DNA of 53,484 nt from Lachnospiraceae bacterium (GTDB lineage Bacteria > Bacillota > Clostridia > Lachnospirales > Lachnospiraceae): the NCBI GenBank assembly GCA_029063085.1, contig JAIDOW010000100.1, positions 1-53,484 on the forward strand. The letters are read 5' to 3'. The notes below the pieces were generated by a model, which searched no databases, had not been told where the DNA came from, and saw only the letters and a list, made by a program, of their open reading frames with translations. Positions within the stretch are counted from its first letter, which is position 1. Each line of letters starts with the position of its first letter. Positions 25,107 to 34,327 of the stretch are shown piece after piece. A program made the translations under genes and the position numbers.

Positions 25107-26399
25107 ATGACATATGAAGAAGCAATGGCATATATGGAGAAAATGGGCAAAAAGGGCAGTATTCTGGGGCTGACACCAATAAGGAATCTACTGGACAGAC
25201 TGCATAATCCTCAGGAACGTTTACAGGTGATTCATGTGGCAGGGACGAATGGAAAGGGAAGTATTTGTACTTTTTTGGAGATGATGTATCGGGCAGAGGG
25301 GAAATATGTGGGAAGATATATATCGCCTACTCTTCACTGTTATCTGGAGCGGTTTCAGATAAACGGCGAGTATATGCCTGAAGAAACTTTTGCAGGACTG
25401 CTGGAGCGAGTGCTGGATGTATTGCAGGATATGGAGAGTGAAGGCGAAGCATTACCGACAGCCTTTGAGATAGAAACTGCCGTTGCATTTTTGTATTTTT
25501 TGGAGCAAAAAGTTGATTTGGTCATATTGGAAACAGGTATGGGTGGAAGGCGGGATGCCACGAATGTTGTAAAAAAGCCTCTTTGTACAGTGTTTGCGTC
25601 CATCAGTATGGATCATATGCAGTTTCTGGGGGATACGGTTGAGGAAATAGCATTGGAAAAGGCCGGAATCATTAAAGCTGGCTGTCCTGTAGTTGCTTAT
25701 CCCAACGATACAGGAATTTTGAAAATACTGCGGACAGAGTTTGATTTGTGTAATGCTGCACAGACTGTGGACAGAAGAAAAGAAATACCGGTATTCGATC
25801 AGGTGAAAAAGGAGGATGTCAGTATTCTTTCAGAGACATTGTCGGAGAGTGTCTTTTGTTATAAGGGGGAACAATACCGGATTCGGATGCCGGGAACATT
25901 TCAGATTTTCAATGCTATAACGGCAATTGAAACAAAGCTTTTTTTGGATGGAAGCCTTCTTGGTGAAAGTCTGCTGAATGCATATTGGGAAGGCAGATTT
26001 GAAAAAATATCGGATAAGCCTTTATTTATAAAGGATGGTGCACATAATGCAGGGGCTGTTCTGGCTTTAAAAGAAAGTCTTGAAAAGCATTTTACAAATA
26101 GGCGTTTTCTCTTTATAATAGGAGTATTAAAGGATAAAGAATATGATGAGATGGTGAGGATTCTTTGTCCCATGGCAGAAAAAATATTTGTGGTTACACC
26201 GGCAAATAAAAGGGGACTTGGTGGTATTATTTTAAAAAACAGTATTTTGCCATATTGTAAGAATGTGGAGGCGTGTCCGACGGTTGCGGATGCGGTAGAG
26301 CAGGCAAAGAAAGAGTGGGCACGCTATGAAGAACAGGGAAAACCGGCAGTGATAACGGCATGGGGATCACTTTCTTATATAGGAGAAATTAAAGGATAA
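25107..26399 (+). CDS. folC: Folylpolyglutamate / dihydrofolate synthase
   Basis: A 430-residue Mur-ligase-like enzyme that adds glutamate to dihydropteroate and to folates. N-terminal ATPase domain has P-loop VAGTNGKGS and the omega-loop region METGMGGRRDATNVV; the C-terminal Rossmann-like domain begins near FEKISDKPLFIKDGAHNAGA, where the D-G-A-H-N motif positions the glutamate ligand. First gene of a folate cluster: the HD-protein gene follows 14 bases downstream, then folP and folB-folK. No folE or folA within the window. Confidence 0.95.
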   Translation: MTYEEAMAYMEKMGKKGSILGLTPIRNLLDRLHNPQERLQVIHVAGTNGKGSICTFLEMMYRAEGKYVGRYISPTLHCYLERFQINGEYMPEETFAGLLERVLDVLQDMESEGEALPTAFEIETAVAFLYFLEQKVDLVILETGMGGRRDATNVVKKPLCTVFASISMDHMQFLGDTVEEIALEKAGIIKAGCPVVAYPNDTGILKILRTEFDLCNAAQTVDRRKEIPVFDQVKKEDVSILSETLSESVFCYKGEQYRIRMPGTFQIFNAITAIETKLFLDGSLLGESLLNAYWEGRFEKISDKPLFIKDGAHNAGAVLALKESLEKHFTNRRFLFIIGVLKDKEYDEMVRILCPMAEKIFVVTPANKRGLGGIILKNSILPYCKNVEACPTVADAVEQAKKEWARYEEQGKPAVITAWGSLSYIGEIKG

Positions 26400-26413
26400 A
26401 GCAGGATAGAGTC

Positions 26414-26896
26414 ATGGAGCGAATTGATAAGGTTATGATGCATCCAATATATCAAGATCAGGGGAAACGTATAGAGGAAGCAGAGCAGGATAGAATTTTT
26501 TGCAAGCATGGGCTTGCCCATGCGTTGGACGTGGCAAGAATATTATATATCATGGTGTTGGAAAGGAATTTGTCATTTGATAAAGAGGTGCTATATGCAG
26601 CAGCACTTTTACATGATATCGGGAGAGCCGAACAGTATAGCAGGCAGATGTCCCATCATGAGGCAGGTGCATCTATTGCAAGAGAGATTCTGGCAGATTG
26701 TCAATTTGAAGAATGGGAGATTTCACTTATCACAAATGCTATTATGGAACATCAGGCAGCGGGGGCAGAAGCTGATGATTCCCTGAATACATTACTTTAT
26801 CAGGCAGACAAACTTAGCAGAAATTGTTTTTGCTGCAAAGCGTGGAAGGAATGTTACTGGGAGAAGGAGAAGAAGAACGGAAGTATTCAGTATTGA
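26414..26896 (+). CDS. HD-domain phosphohydrolase in the folate operon
   Basis: A 160-residue HD-superfamily protein. Metal ligands are visible as H in KHGLAHALDVAR, the HD pair in AALLHDIGRAEQ, H in SHHEAGA, H in IMEHQ, and D in LLYQADKLSR. The C-terminus holds a Cys cluster NCFCCKAWKECYW that may bind metal or an Fe-S centre. The gene lies between folC and folP with short gaps, so it probably serves folate synthesis. Removing phosphate from dihydroneopterin triphosphate, a step with no universal enzyme, is a reasonable guess, but nothing in the sequence proves it. Confidence 0.8.
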   Translation: MERIDKVMMHPIYQDQGKRIEEAEQDRIFCKHGLAHALDVARILYIMVLERNLSFDKEVLYAAALLHDIGRAEQYSRQMSHHEAGASIAREILADCQFEEWEISLITNAIMEHQAAGAEADDSLNTLLYQADKLSRNCFCCKAWKECYWEKEKKNGSIQY

Positions 26897-26983
26897 ATAG
26901 TGTGTTGATTCGTTTTCTAATGTAAATCCTATGCAGGGTTGATGAAACGGATTGTAAAAAATAAATAAAAAGAGGAATGAAAC

Positions 26984-27793
26984 ATGATTATAGGAAGCAG
27001 AGAATTTGATTTTGACAATCATTTTTATATAATGGGTATTTTAAATGTAACGCCGGATTCTTTTTCAGATGGCGGAAAATATAATAATATGGATCAGGCT
27101 CTTTATCAGGCAGAGAAAATGATAAAAGAGGGAGCTGATATTCTGGATGTGGGTGGGGAGTCTACAAGACCTGACCATATTCAGATTTCCTCAGAAGAAG
27201 AGATGGAAAGAGTCTGTCCGGTCATTTGCAAAATCAAAGAACGGTTTGATATTCCGGTATCTTTGGATACATACAAATCAGATGTGGCTGATGCCGGTAT
27301 CAGGGAAGGTGCAGATTTATTAAATGATATCTGGGGGCTTAAGTGGGATGGCACGATGGCAGAAGTGATTGCAAAAGCGGGTATCCCCTGTTGTCTGATG
27401 CATAACCGGCATGATAGGAAGTATACTTCATTTATTGAAGATGTGTTGGACGATTTGCGGGAGAGTATCCGGATTGCACTGGAGGCAGGAATCTCAAAAG
27501 ATAAAATTATGCTGGATCCGGGAATCGGTTTTGCAAAAGATCTGGAAGATAATCTGTCCATGATGAAGCATTTGGATAGGATGAAGGAATTGGGGTATCC
27601 GGTGCTTTTAGGAACGTCAAGAAAATCCATGATTGGCAAAACGCTGGATCTGCCTGTGACACAAAGAGAGGAAGGAACTCTGGCAACTTCTATATTAGGG
27701 CTGGTGGCAGGCTGTTCTGTTTTTCGTGTACACGATGTAGAAACCAATGTGAGGGGACTGCGCATGGCAGAAGCGATCATGAGGGCTCGGTAA
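26984..27793 (+). CDS. folP: Dihydropteroate synthase
   Basis: A 269-residue TIM-barrel enzyme that joins p-aminobenzoate to 6-hydroxymethyl-dihydropterin pyrophosphate; the sulfonamide target. Signature motifs are ILNVTPDSFSDGGKY, ILDVGGESTRPD, DPGIGFAKDLEDN and LLGTSRKSMIG. Length is normal. GAGGAAT precedes the ATG. Followed after 51 bases by folB-folK, which makes its pterin substrate, so the order follows the pathway. No resistance-type insertions are apparent near the SRPD loop. Confidence 0.96.
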   Translation: MIIGSREFDFDNHFYIMGILNVTPDSFSDGGKYNNMDQALYQAEKMIKEGADILDVGGESTRPDHIQISSEEEMERVCPVICKIKERFDIPVSLDTYKSDVADAGIREGADLLNDIWGLKWDGTMAEVIAKAGIPCCLMHNRHDRKYTSFIEDVLDDLRESIRIALEAGISKDKIMLDPGIGFAKDLEDNLSMMKHLDRMKELGYPVLLGTSRKSMIGKTLDLPVTQREEGTLATSILGLVAGCSVFRVHDVETNVRGLRMAEAIMRAR

Positions 27794-27844
27794 AGGCAAA
27801 AGATTGGGTGGTTTCAATATATTATGGTGGAAAAGGAGAATTAC

Positions 27845-28669
27845 ATGGACCAAATTATAATTAAGGATTTGGAAACTTTTGGTTATCATGGGGTGTTTGA
27901 GGAGGAAGCATTTCTCGGACAAAAATTTATAATCAGTGCAAGACTGTTTTTGGAAACCAGAGAAGCCGGAAAGACAGATGATTTAAAGGAATCCCTTGAT
28001 TATGGGGAAGTCTGCCAGATTATAAAGAAATTGGTGGAGTCAGAACGGTATCTGTTGATTGAACGGTTAGCGGAAGAGATTGCAGAAAAACTTCTGCTTA
28101 CATTTTCTAAGTTAAAGGAAGTAGAAATTACTGTGAAAAAACCTTGGGCACCGGTTTTGGTATCCATGGATACAGTAGGTGTTACGATTAAGAGAGGATG
28201 GCATAAGGTATATCTTTCCATTGGTTCTAATATGGGAGATAAGGAAGGGTATCTGGATTTTGCGATTGACCGTTTAAATGCCCTGCCTGATACAAAGGTA
28301 ACGGCAGTATCCGATTATTTGGAAACGGAACCATATGGCGGGGTGGAACAGGACAAATTTTTGAATGGTGCACTGGAGGTTGAGACCTTAAAAGCAGCAC
28401 ATGAACTTTTAGAAACTACCCTTGGTATAGAAAAGGAAGCGCATAGGGAGAGAATTGTCCATTGGGGACCAAGAACTTTGGACATTGATATTCTTTTTTA
28501 TGATGATGCTGTTATTATGGAGGAAGATTTGAAGATTCCACATATTGAGATTCCCAAACGAGAGTTTGTATTAGAACCTCTTGCAGCAATCGCACCATAT
28601 TTTATACATCCGGTATATCATAAATCAGTTATGGAAATGCTGGAAGAACTGAGAAAGCACAGTAATTAG
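27845..28669 (+). CDS. folB-folK: Fused dihydroneopterin aldolase and HPPK
   Basis: A 274-residue bifunctional enzyme. Residues 1-118 are dihydroneopterin aldolase (FGYHGVFEEEAFLGQKF, then SLDYGEVCQII and LIERLAEEIAEKLL). Residues 120-274 are hydroxymethyl-dihydropterin pyrophosphokinase (VYLSIGSNMGDKEGYLDFAI, ETEPYGGVEQDKFLNGALEV, HWGPRTLDIDILFYDD). Together they convert dihydroneopterin to the activated pterin used by FolP next door. AAAAGGAG sets the start at ATG 27845; the frame is open to 27824. The fusion is common in Firmicutes. Confidence 0.95.
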   Translation: MDQIIIKDLETFGYHGVFEEEAFLGQKFIISARLFLETREAGKTDDLKESLDYGEVCQIIKKLVESERYLLIERLAEEIAEKLLLTFSKLKEVEITVKKPWAPVLVSMDTVGVTIKRGWHKVYLSIGSNMGDKEGYLDFAIDRLNALPDTKVTAVSDYLETEPYGGVEQDKFLNGALEVETLKAAHELLETTLGIEKEAHRERIVHWGPRTLDIDILFYDDAVIMEEDLKIPHIEIPKREFVLEPLAAIAPYFIHPVYHKSVMEMLEELRKHSN

Positions 28670-28691
28670 TTTTAGAATAAGGAGAACAGGT

Positions 28692-29837
28692 ATGGTACAG
28701 GATCTCAATAAGATAAGGGAAGAAATTGATGCAGTAGATAAAGAGATTGTAAAATTAATAGAGCAGAGAATGGATTTGGCGTTAGAGGTGGCAAAATATA
28801 AAAAGTCTACCGGAAAACCGATTTATGACAGGGAAAGGGAACTTCAAAAACTGGAAAAACTGGGTTTGATGGCAAGCACCGAGTTTAATGCAAAAAGCAT
28901 ACAGGAGTTATTTTTACAGATAATGTCGGTTTCCAGACGTTATCAGTATAGTGTGATTGGTGACCAGGATCATGTAATCGATGCAATGTTTTCTGAAATC
29001 GGAAGGTTAAAGGTAACGCAGGATACGAAGGTAGTATATGCAGGGGTTCCTGGAGCTTTTGCAGAAACGGCTATGGTGGCTTATTTTGGTGAAGGTATGC
29101 AAGGAGATCATGTTAAAGAGTTTCTTGATGTTGCAAAGCAGGTGGCAGAAGGAAAAGCATCTTATGGTGTATTGCCTATTGAGAATTCTTCTGCGGGGTT
29201 TGTGAATGGTATTTATGATTTGTTAGAACGTTTTTCACTTTCCATCGTTGGAGAGCAGATGATACAGATCAATCAGTGTCTGTTAGGGATACCAGGCACA
29301 GATTTGTCAAAAGTAAAGATGGTGTATTCCCATCCGCAGGGATTTTTACAGTCCAAGGAATATCTGGAGAATAAGAATTGGAAACAGGTGAGTATGGCAA
29401 ATACGGCAGAAAGTGCCAAAAAAGTGTGTGATGAAGGGGATATGACGCAGGTTGCGATCGCCAGTGAGCGGGCAGCAAAAATTTATGGGCTTTCTGTTTT
29501 AAATCCCCAGCTTAATGTAGCGGATAACAACACTACCCGGTTTGTGATCGTCTCAAATAAAAAAGAATATGTAAAAGATGCGGATAAAGTCAGCATTTCT
29601 TTTTCTCTTCCACATACCTGTGGTACACTTTATAATATTCTGGCACATTTTATTTTTAATGATATTAATATGACAAGTATTGAATCGGTTCCCCTATCAG
29701 GAAAACAGTGGGAATACTGTTTTTTTGTGGATTTTGAGGGGAATTTAGGTGATAACCGGGTGAAAAATGCCTTAAAGGGCATAATGGCCGAGACAGAGAA
29801 CTTTAGGATACTGGGGTGTTTTGTTTCTGATAAGTAA
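28692..29837 (+). CDS. pheA: Bifunctional chorismate mutase / prephenate dehydratase
   Basis: A 381-residue enzyme making phenylpyruvate from chorismate. Chorismate mutase (AroQ) at 1-90 (REEIDAVDKEIVKLIEQR); prephenate dehydratase at about 110-290 with GAFAETA, IENSSAGFVNG and the catalytic NTTRF; ACT domain at 300-381. The ACT motifs that bind phenylalanine in feedback-regulated enzymes (GALV and ESRP) read CGTL and ESVP here, so allosteric control may be altered. Starts 22 bases after folK with its own AAGGAG; both routes draw on chorismate. Confidence 0.95.
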   Translation: MVQDLNKIREEIDAVDKEIVKLIEQRMDLALEVAKYKKSTGKPIYDRERELQKLEKLGLMASTEFNAKSIQELFLQIMSVSRRYQYSVIGDQDHVIDAMFSEIGRLKVTQDTKVVYAGVPGAFAETAMVAYFGEGMQGDHVKEFLDVAKQVAEGKASYGVLPIENSSAGFVNGIYDLLERFSLSIVGEQMIQINQCLLGIPGTDLSKVKMVYSHPQGFLQSKEYLENKNWKQVSMANTAESAKKVCDEGDMTQVAIASERAAKIYGLSVLNPQLNVADNNTTRFVIVSNKKEYVKDADKVSISFSLPHTCGTLYNILAHFIFNDINMTSIESVPLSGKQWEYCFFVDFEGNLGDNRVKNALKGIMAETENFRILGCFVSDK

Positions 29838-29889
29838 CAATTGTTTTGCAAGTGAAATTTAGCTATATATGGATAGGAGGGATGAAGAA

Positions 29890-31425
29890 ATGGCATATAA
29901 GACATTTGCGGCGATTGATGTAGGCTCAACAGATGTATCTATGAAAATTTTTGAAATTACAGCAAAAAAGGGATACCGTCAGCTGGATTATGTAAGCAAT
30001 ATCATTGAATTAGGTTCGGATACTTATGCAGACGGATATATTTCCCAGGAGTCGGTGGATAAACTTTGTGATATCTTAAGTCGTTTTGCTAAGAAAATGA
30101 GGGAATATGGGACCACGGAATACAGTGCATATGCCACAAGTGCTGTAAGAGAAGCCAAGAATAATCTGATGGTTCTGGATCTGTTAAAGCTTCGTACAGG
30201 TATTGAAGTGAAGATATTGAGTAATTCAGAAAACCGTTTTTTGATGTATAAAGGTCTTGCAGTAAAGTCGGAACATTTTGAAAAAATTGTGGAGAAGAAT
30301 ACGGCGATTGTAGATATCGGGGCGGGAAGTATTCAGATTTCACTTATGAATAATGGTAAACTCACTGCAACGCAAAATATTCCTATTGGTGTGCTGCGTG
30401 TCAGGGAACGTTTGAAATTTTTTCATTTTGATATGGTCCATCTGGAACGTGTAATGGAAGAATTTATTGCAAACGAAATAGACACATTTAAGCATTATTA
30501 TCTGGGCGAAAAGGAGATTAAAAATATTATTGCTATTGGCGATGAAACGGAGAAAATGATTCAGATTGTTCCAGAGCTTTCTATTGAAGATAATCTGAAC
30601 GAAAAGCAGTTAAATATAATTTTAGAAAAACTGCTTAGTAAAACTCCGTCAGATCTTGCAGCAGAATACAAAATACCATATGAGCGGGCAACTCTGTTAC
30701 TGCCTGCGGCAATGATTTATAGTATTTTTTTAAGACAGTCTAAGGCGGATCTTATCTGGACTCCGAATATTGATCTGTGCGATGGTATTATTGTAGATGA
30801 GATGGAAAAAAGCAGAAAACTGTCATTTAAACGGAATTTTGAAGATGATATAAGATCTTCAGTTCTTCAGATTGCAAAGAGGTACAGATGTAATAAAGAA
30901 CACAATGTGAATGTGTCCAAAATTGCGTGTCAGATTTTTGATAAAACCAAGAAGATTCATGGACTGAAAAGTAATGCAAGACTACAATTGGAAATTGCTG
31001 CAACATTACATGATTGTGGTAAATTTATCAATATGAGAGGGGCAGGGTCTCATTCTTATTCCATTATTATGTCAACTGAAATAATGGGACTTTCCCATAA
31101 GGAAAGAGAAGAGATTGCGAATATTGTGAAATATAATTCCATTCCATTGCCGGACTACCGTGAACTTCATGGAGAGACTGGGGATGGGGAGTATATGACC
31201 ATTGCCAAATTAGTAGCAATCCTTAAAGTTGCAAATGCAATGGACCGTTCCCATAAGCAGAAGGCAAGTGCATATAATATTGTTATAAAAGATAAGCAGC
31301 TGGTCATTACGATTGATACCCTTTGTGATCTGGCTTTGGAAAGAGGACTTTTTGATGATAAGGCAGAATTTTTCCTGCGGGTATATGGAATTAAGCCGGT
31401 ATTAAAACAGAAAAGGAGCGTGTAA
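29890..31425 (+). CDS. ppx: Ppx/GppA phosphatase with C-terminal HD domain
   Basis: A 511-residue exopolyphosphatase or pppGpp phosphatase of the actin-like ATPase fold. Phosphate loops AAIDVGSTDVSMKIFEI and AIVDIGAGSIQISLM; the C-terminal half has an HD-type all-helical domain (TLHDCGKFINMRGAGSH). AGGAGGG before ATG 29890 sets the start; the frame is open to 29869. Only three bases separate it from ppk, so the two are translationally linked and together set the polyphosphate level. The preference between polyphosphate and guanosine pentaphosphate cannot be read from the sequence. Confidence 0.92.
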   Translation: MAYKTFAAIDVGSTDVSMKIFEITAKKGYRQLDYVSNIIELGSDTYADGYISQESVDKLCDILSRFAKKMREYGTTEYSAYATSAVREAKNNLMVLDLLKLRTGIEVKILSNSENRFLMYKGLAVKSEHFEKIVEKNTAIVDIGAGSIQISLMNNGKLTATQNIPIGVLRVRERLKFFHFDMVHLERVMEEFIANEIDTFKHYYLGEKEIKNIIAIGDETEKMIQIVPELSIEDNLNEKQLNIILEKLLSKTPSDLAAEYKIPYERATLLLPAAMIYSIFLRQSKADLIWTPNIDLCDGIIVDEMEKSRKLSFKRNFEDDIRSSVLQIAKRYRCNKEHNVNVSKIACQIFDKTKKIHGLKSNARLQLEIAATLHDCGKFINMRGAGSHSYSIIMSTEIMGLSHKEREEIANIVKYNSIPLPDYRELHGETGDGEYMTIAKLVAILKVANAMDRSHKQKASAYNIVIKDKQLVITIDTLCDLALERGLFDDKAEFFLRVYGIKPVLKQKRSV

Positions 31426-31428
31426 GGA

Positions 31429-33561
31429 ATGAAGGAAAAAAGTAAATATTTAAAGCCGGAATATCTGGAAAATAGAGAACTTTCCTGGCTTCAGTTTAAT
31501 AAACGTATTCTTGCAGAAGCAAAGGATAAAAGTATTCTTTTGTTTGAACGGATTAAGTTCTTGAGTATTACAGCCTCCAATCTGGATGAATTTTTTATGA
31601 TTCGCATTGCATCTTTGATGGATATGGTACATGCCGGTTATACAAAACAGGATATTGCAGGTATGACACCTAAGGAACAGCTGGAAGAAATTTTACCTGA
31701 GGCCAAGGAATTTATGGCTGACCAGTATAAAATATTAAATCGCTCTTTGCTGCCTCAGCTGGAGAAATGTGGTCTGCATTTGGTACGGCATCATGAAGAC
31801 CTGTCGGAAAAGCAGGGGGCATATGTAGATGAATACTTTAGAAAAGATGTATATCCGGTATTAACTCCGATGGCGGTAGATCAGTCAAGACCATTTCCGC
31901 TGATTCAGAATAAGACATTGAATATCGGAGCATTGATCAAGGATAAGAAAAAGGAAGATGTAGTGGATATAGCGACAGTGCAGGTGCCGGGAGTTCTTCC
32001 GCGAATCATAGAGATTCCTTCTGAAAATGGGGAGGGAAAAGAGATTATCCTTTTGGAGGAAGTTATTGAACGGAATCTGGATAAGCTGTTTCTGAATTAT
32101 ACTATTTTAAGTGCACATCCGTATCGTATTATGAGAAATGCGGATCTGACGATTGATGAGGATGATGCGGCTGATTTATTAAAAGAAATTGAAAAACAGA
32201 TTAAAAAACGACAGTGGGGAGAAGTAATCCGTTTAGAGGTTGCGGATACAATGGATAAACGCCTGTTAAAGAAGCTGATGGAACAGCTGCATGTGGATGA
32301 AGATTATCTCTATAAGATTAAAGGACCTTTGGATTTGACATTCCTAATGAAAGCATATGGTTTAGAAGGATTTGATGAATATAAGCTTCCCAAATTTATT
32401 CCGCAGCCTGTACCGGGACTTGACAGAGAACGCGGGATTTTTGAACAGATTAGCGAACATGATATATTGCTGCACCATCCGTATTATGAATTTACCCCGG
32501 TGATTGATTTCATTTCTCAAGCAGCCAATGATCCCAATGTATTAGCGATCAAACAGACCTTGTATCGTGTCAGCGGTAATTCGCCGATTGTTGCTTCACT
32601 GGCAAGGGCTGCTGAAAATGGCAAACAGGTTACGGTATTGGTGGAATTAAAGGCAAGATTTGATGAAGAAAATAATATCGGCTGGGCAAAAATGCTGGAA
32701 AAGGCAGGGTGTCATGTTATTTATGGTTTGGTGGGTCTCAAAACCCATTCAAAGATTGCATTGGTGGTAAGACGGGAAGAGGACGGTATTCGCAGGTATG
32801 TGCATCTGGGTACGGGTAATTATAATGATGTTACAGCGAAGCTATATACCGATATGGGTCTTTTGACATGTAATGATGCAGTTGGTGAAGATGCTACGGC
32901 AGTGTTTAATATGCTTTCCGGTTATTCAGAACCTCCGGTATGGAATAAGCTGATGGTTGCACCCATTTGGCTGAAGGATCGTTTTTTAATGCTGATTAAT
33001 CGCGAAACGGAAAATGCAAAGAAGGGTAAGAAGGCAAAGATTATAGCAAAAATGAATTCCCTTTGCGATCCGATGATAATCGATGCTTTATATAAAGCTA
33101 GTACAGCAGGAGTGCAGATTGATTTGATTATTCGTGGCATCTGCTGTCTGAAAGTAGGAATTCCTGAGGTATCGGAAAATATCAGGGTACGCTCCATTGT
33201 GGGTAATTTTTTGGAGCATTCCAGAATTTTCTATTTTTACAATGATGGTTTTGAAGATGTCTATATGGGAAGTGCGGACTGGATGCCCCGTAATCTGGAC
33301 AAACGTGTAGAGATTACATTCCCTGTTGAAGATGAGATTTTAAAACAGGAGGTAATAAACATTTTGACGCTTCAGCTATCTGATACTTTGAAAGCACATA
33401 TTTTACAGCCCAATAGCAGAGAATATGAAAAACAGGATCTTAGGGGAATGGCAAAAATTGCGGCCCAGGACGAGTTTTGCAGATTAGCTATGCAAAAGCA
33501 GGGCACAGTGAATAGGGCTGATGTGAAAACTGTATTTGAACCGGCTACCGGCAATGTATGA
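31429..33561 (+). CDS. ppk1: Polyphosphate kinase 1
   Basis: A 710-residue enzyme that reversibly polymerises ATP gamma-phosphate into polyphosphate. N and H domains are followed by two phospholipase-D-like catalytic domains. The autophosphorylated histidine lies in LKTHSKIALVVR, with HLGTGNYND, RVSGNSPIVASLARAAE and the second catalytic domain region IDLIIRGICCL. Length and order are those of the family. AAAAGGAGCG precedes the ATG. Couples with the upstream ppx; a weak 220-base spacer then leads to infC. Confidence 0.97.
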   Translation: MKEKSKYLKPEYLENRELSWLQFNKRILAEAKDKSILLFERIKFLSITASNLDEFFMIRIASLMDMVHAGYTKQDIAGMTPKEQLEEILPEAKEFMADQYKILNRSLLPQLEKCGLHLVRHHEDLSEKQGAYVDEYFRKDVYPVLTPMAVDQSRPFPLIQNKTLNIGALIKDKKKEDVVDIATVQVPGVLPRIIEIPSENGEGKEIILLEEVIERNLDKLFLNYTILSAHPYRIMRNADLTIDEDDAADLLKEIEKQIKKRQWGEVIRLEVADTMDKRLLKKLMEQLHVDEDYLYKIKGPLDLTFLMKAYGLEGFDEYKLPKFIPQPVPGLDRERGIFEQISEHDILLHHPYYEFTPVIDFISQAANDPNVLAIKQTLYRVSGNSPIVASLARAAENGKQVTVLVELKARFDEENNIGWAKMLEKAGCHVIYGLVGLKTHSKIALVVRREEDGIRRYVHLGTGNYNDVTAKLYTDMGLLTCNDAVGEDATAVFNMLSGYSEPPVWNKLMVAPIWLKDRFLMLINRETENAKKGKKAKIIAKMNSLCDPMIIDALYKASTAGVQIDLIIRGICCLKVGIPEVSENIRVRSIVGNFLEHSRIFYFYNDGFEDVYMGSADWMPRNLDKRVEITFPVEDEILKQEVINILTLQLSDTLKAHILQPNSREYEKQDLRGMAKIAAQDEFCRLAMQKQGTVNRADVKTVFEPATGNV

Positions 33562-33581
33562 AAATAATGCATAAAAATTGC

Positions 33582-33748
33582 TTGACTTGAATAGAAATAT
33601 ATGGTACTCTATTCAAGTCGTGTGACGAGACAACAAAGCAGAGTATCCACTCTCACCTTAGCGCAGGGGCGACTTGGGTTGAATATTAGAATGATAATGC
33701 AAACAGTAGGTTTCTAATAAAGTGGATAGGTATGCTATCCACTTTTTT
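33582..33748 (+). promoter_or_regulatory. infC promoter and L20-leader-like attenuator
   Basis: TTGACT (33582-33587), 17 bases, TACTCT (33605-33610) form a candidate promoter lying inside a 10-bp inverted repeat ACTTGAATAG/CTATTCAAGT. The leader ends with a terminator: AAGTGGATAG (33720-33729), loop, CTATCCACTT (33735-33744), six T. TATCCACT at 33644-33651 repeats the right arm and can pair with AGTGGATA of the left arm, making an antiterminator. This is the logic of the Firmicutes L20 leader (established), in which excess L20 protein favours termination. Confidence 0.75.
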
Positions 33749-33780
33749 ATTTATAACATTTGAGATGGAGGTACAAAACC

Positions 33781-34287
33781 ATTAGCGAGTTAATGATTAA
33801 TGAGCAGATTCGTGATAAGGAAATCAGATTGATTGGTTCTGAAGGAGAGCAGTTAGGGATTATGTCAGCAAAGGATGCTATGAAGCTGGCAAGAGAAGCG
33901 GAGCTTGATCTGGTAAAGATTGCCCCAACAGCAAAGCCGCCGGTATGTAAGATTATTGATTACGGAAAATACCGCTATGAACTTGCAAGAAAAGAAAAAG
34001 AAGCGAAAAAGAAACAGAAGACGATTGATATTAAAGAGGTTCGCTTATCTCCTAATATTGATACCAATGATTTGAATACAAAGGTAAATCAGGCGAGAAA
34101 ATTTTTATCAAAAGGCGATAAAGTAAAGGTTACCCTGAGATTTCGTGGCAGAGAGCTTGCCCATGTGAACCAGAGCAAGGTTATTTTAGATGAGTTTGCT
34201 AAACAGCTTGAGGATATTGCGGTAATTGACAAGCCGGCAAAATTTGAAGGAAGAAGTATGATCATGTTTCTGTCAGAGAAGAGGTAA
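33781..34287 (+). CDS. infC: Translation initiation factor IF-3
   Basis: A 168-residue factor that binds the 30S subunit and checks the initiator tRNA and start codon. Both domains are present: N-terminal MINEQIRDKEIRLIG to KPPVCKIIDYGKYRYE and C-terminal IKEVRLSPNIDTND to MIMFLSEKR. The only well-placed start is ATT at 33781, 7 bases after GGAGGT; the in-frame TTG at 33760 lies upstream of the ribosome site. ATT starts allow IF-3 to repress its own translation in E. coli and are conserved in infC. Leads the infC-rpmI-rplT operon. Confidence 0.95.
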   Translation: MSELMINEQIRDKEIRLIGSEGEQLGIMSAKDAMKLAREAELDLVKIAPTAKPPVCKIIDYGKYRYELARKEKEAKKKQKTIDIKEVRLSPNIDTNDLNTKVNQARKFLSKGDKVKVTLRFRGRELAHVNQSKVILDEFAKQLEDIAVIDKPAKFEGRSMIMFLSEKR

Positions 34288-34327
34288 GACCCGGATTGTG
34301 TCAGATCAGGTGGTTTGTAAAATCTAC

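Noticed and set aside
27181-27780. 199-codon antisense frame in folP
   Set aside because: Shadow frame; folP motifs are intact on the plus strand.
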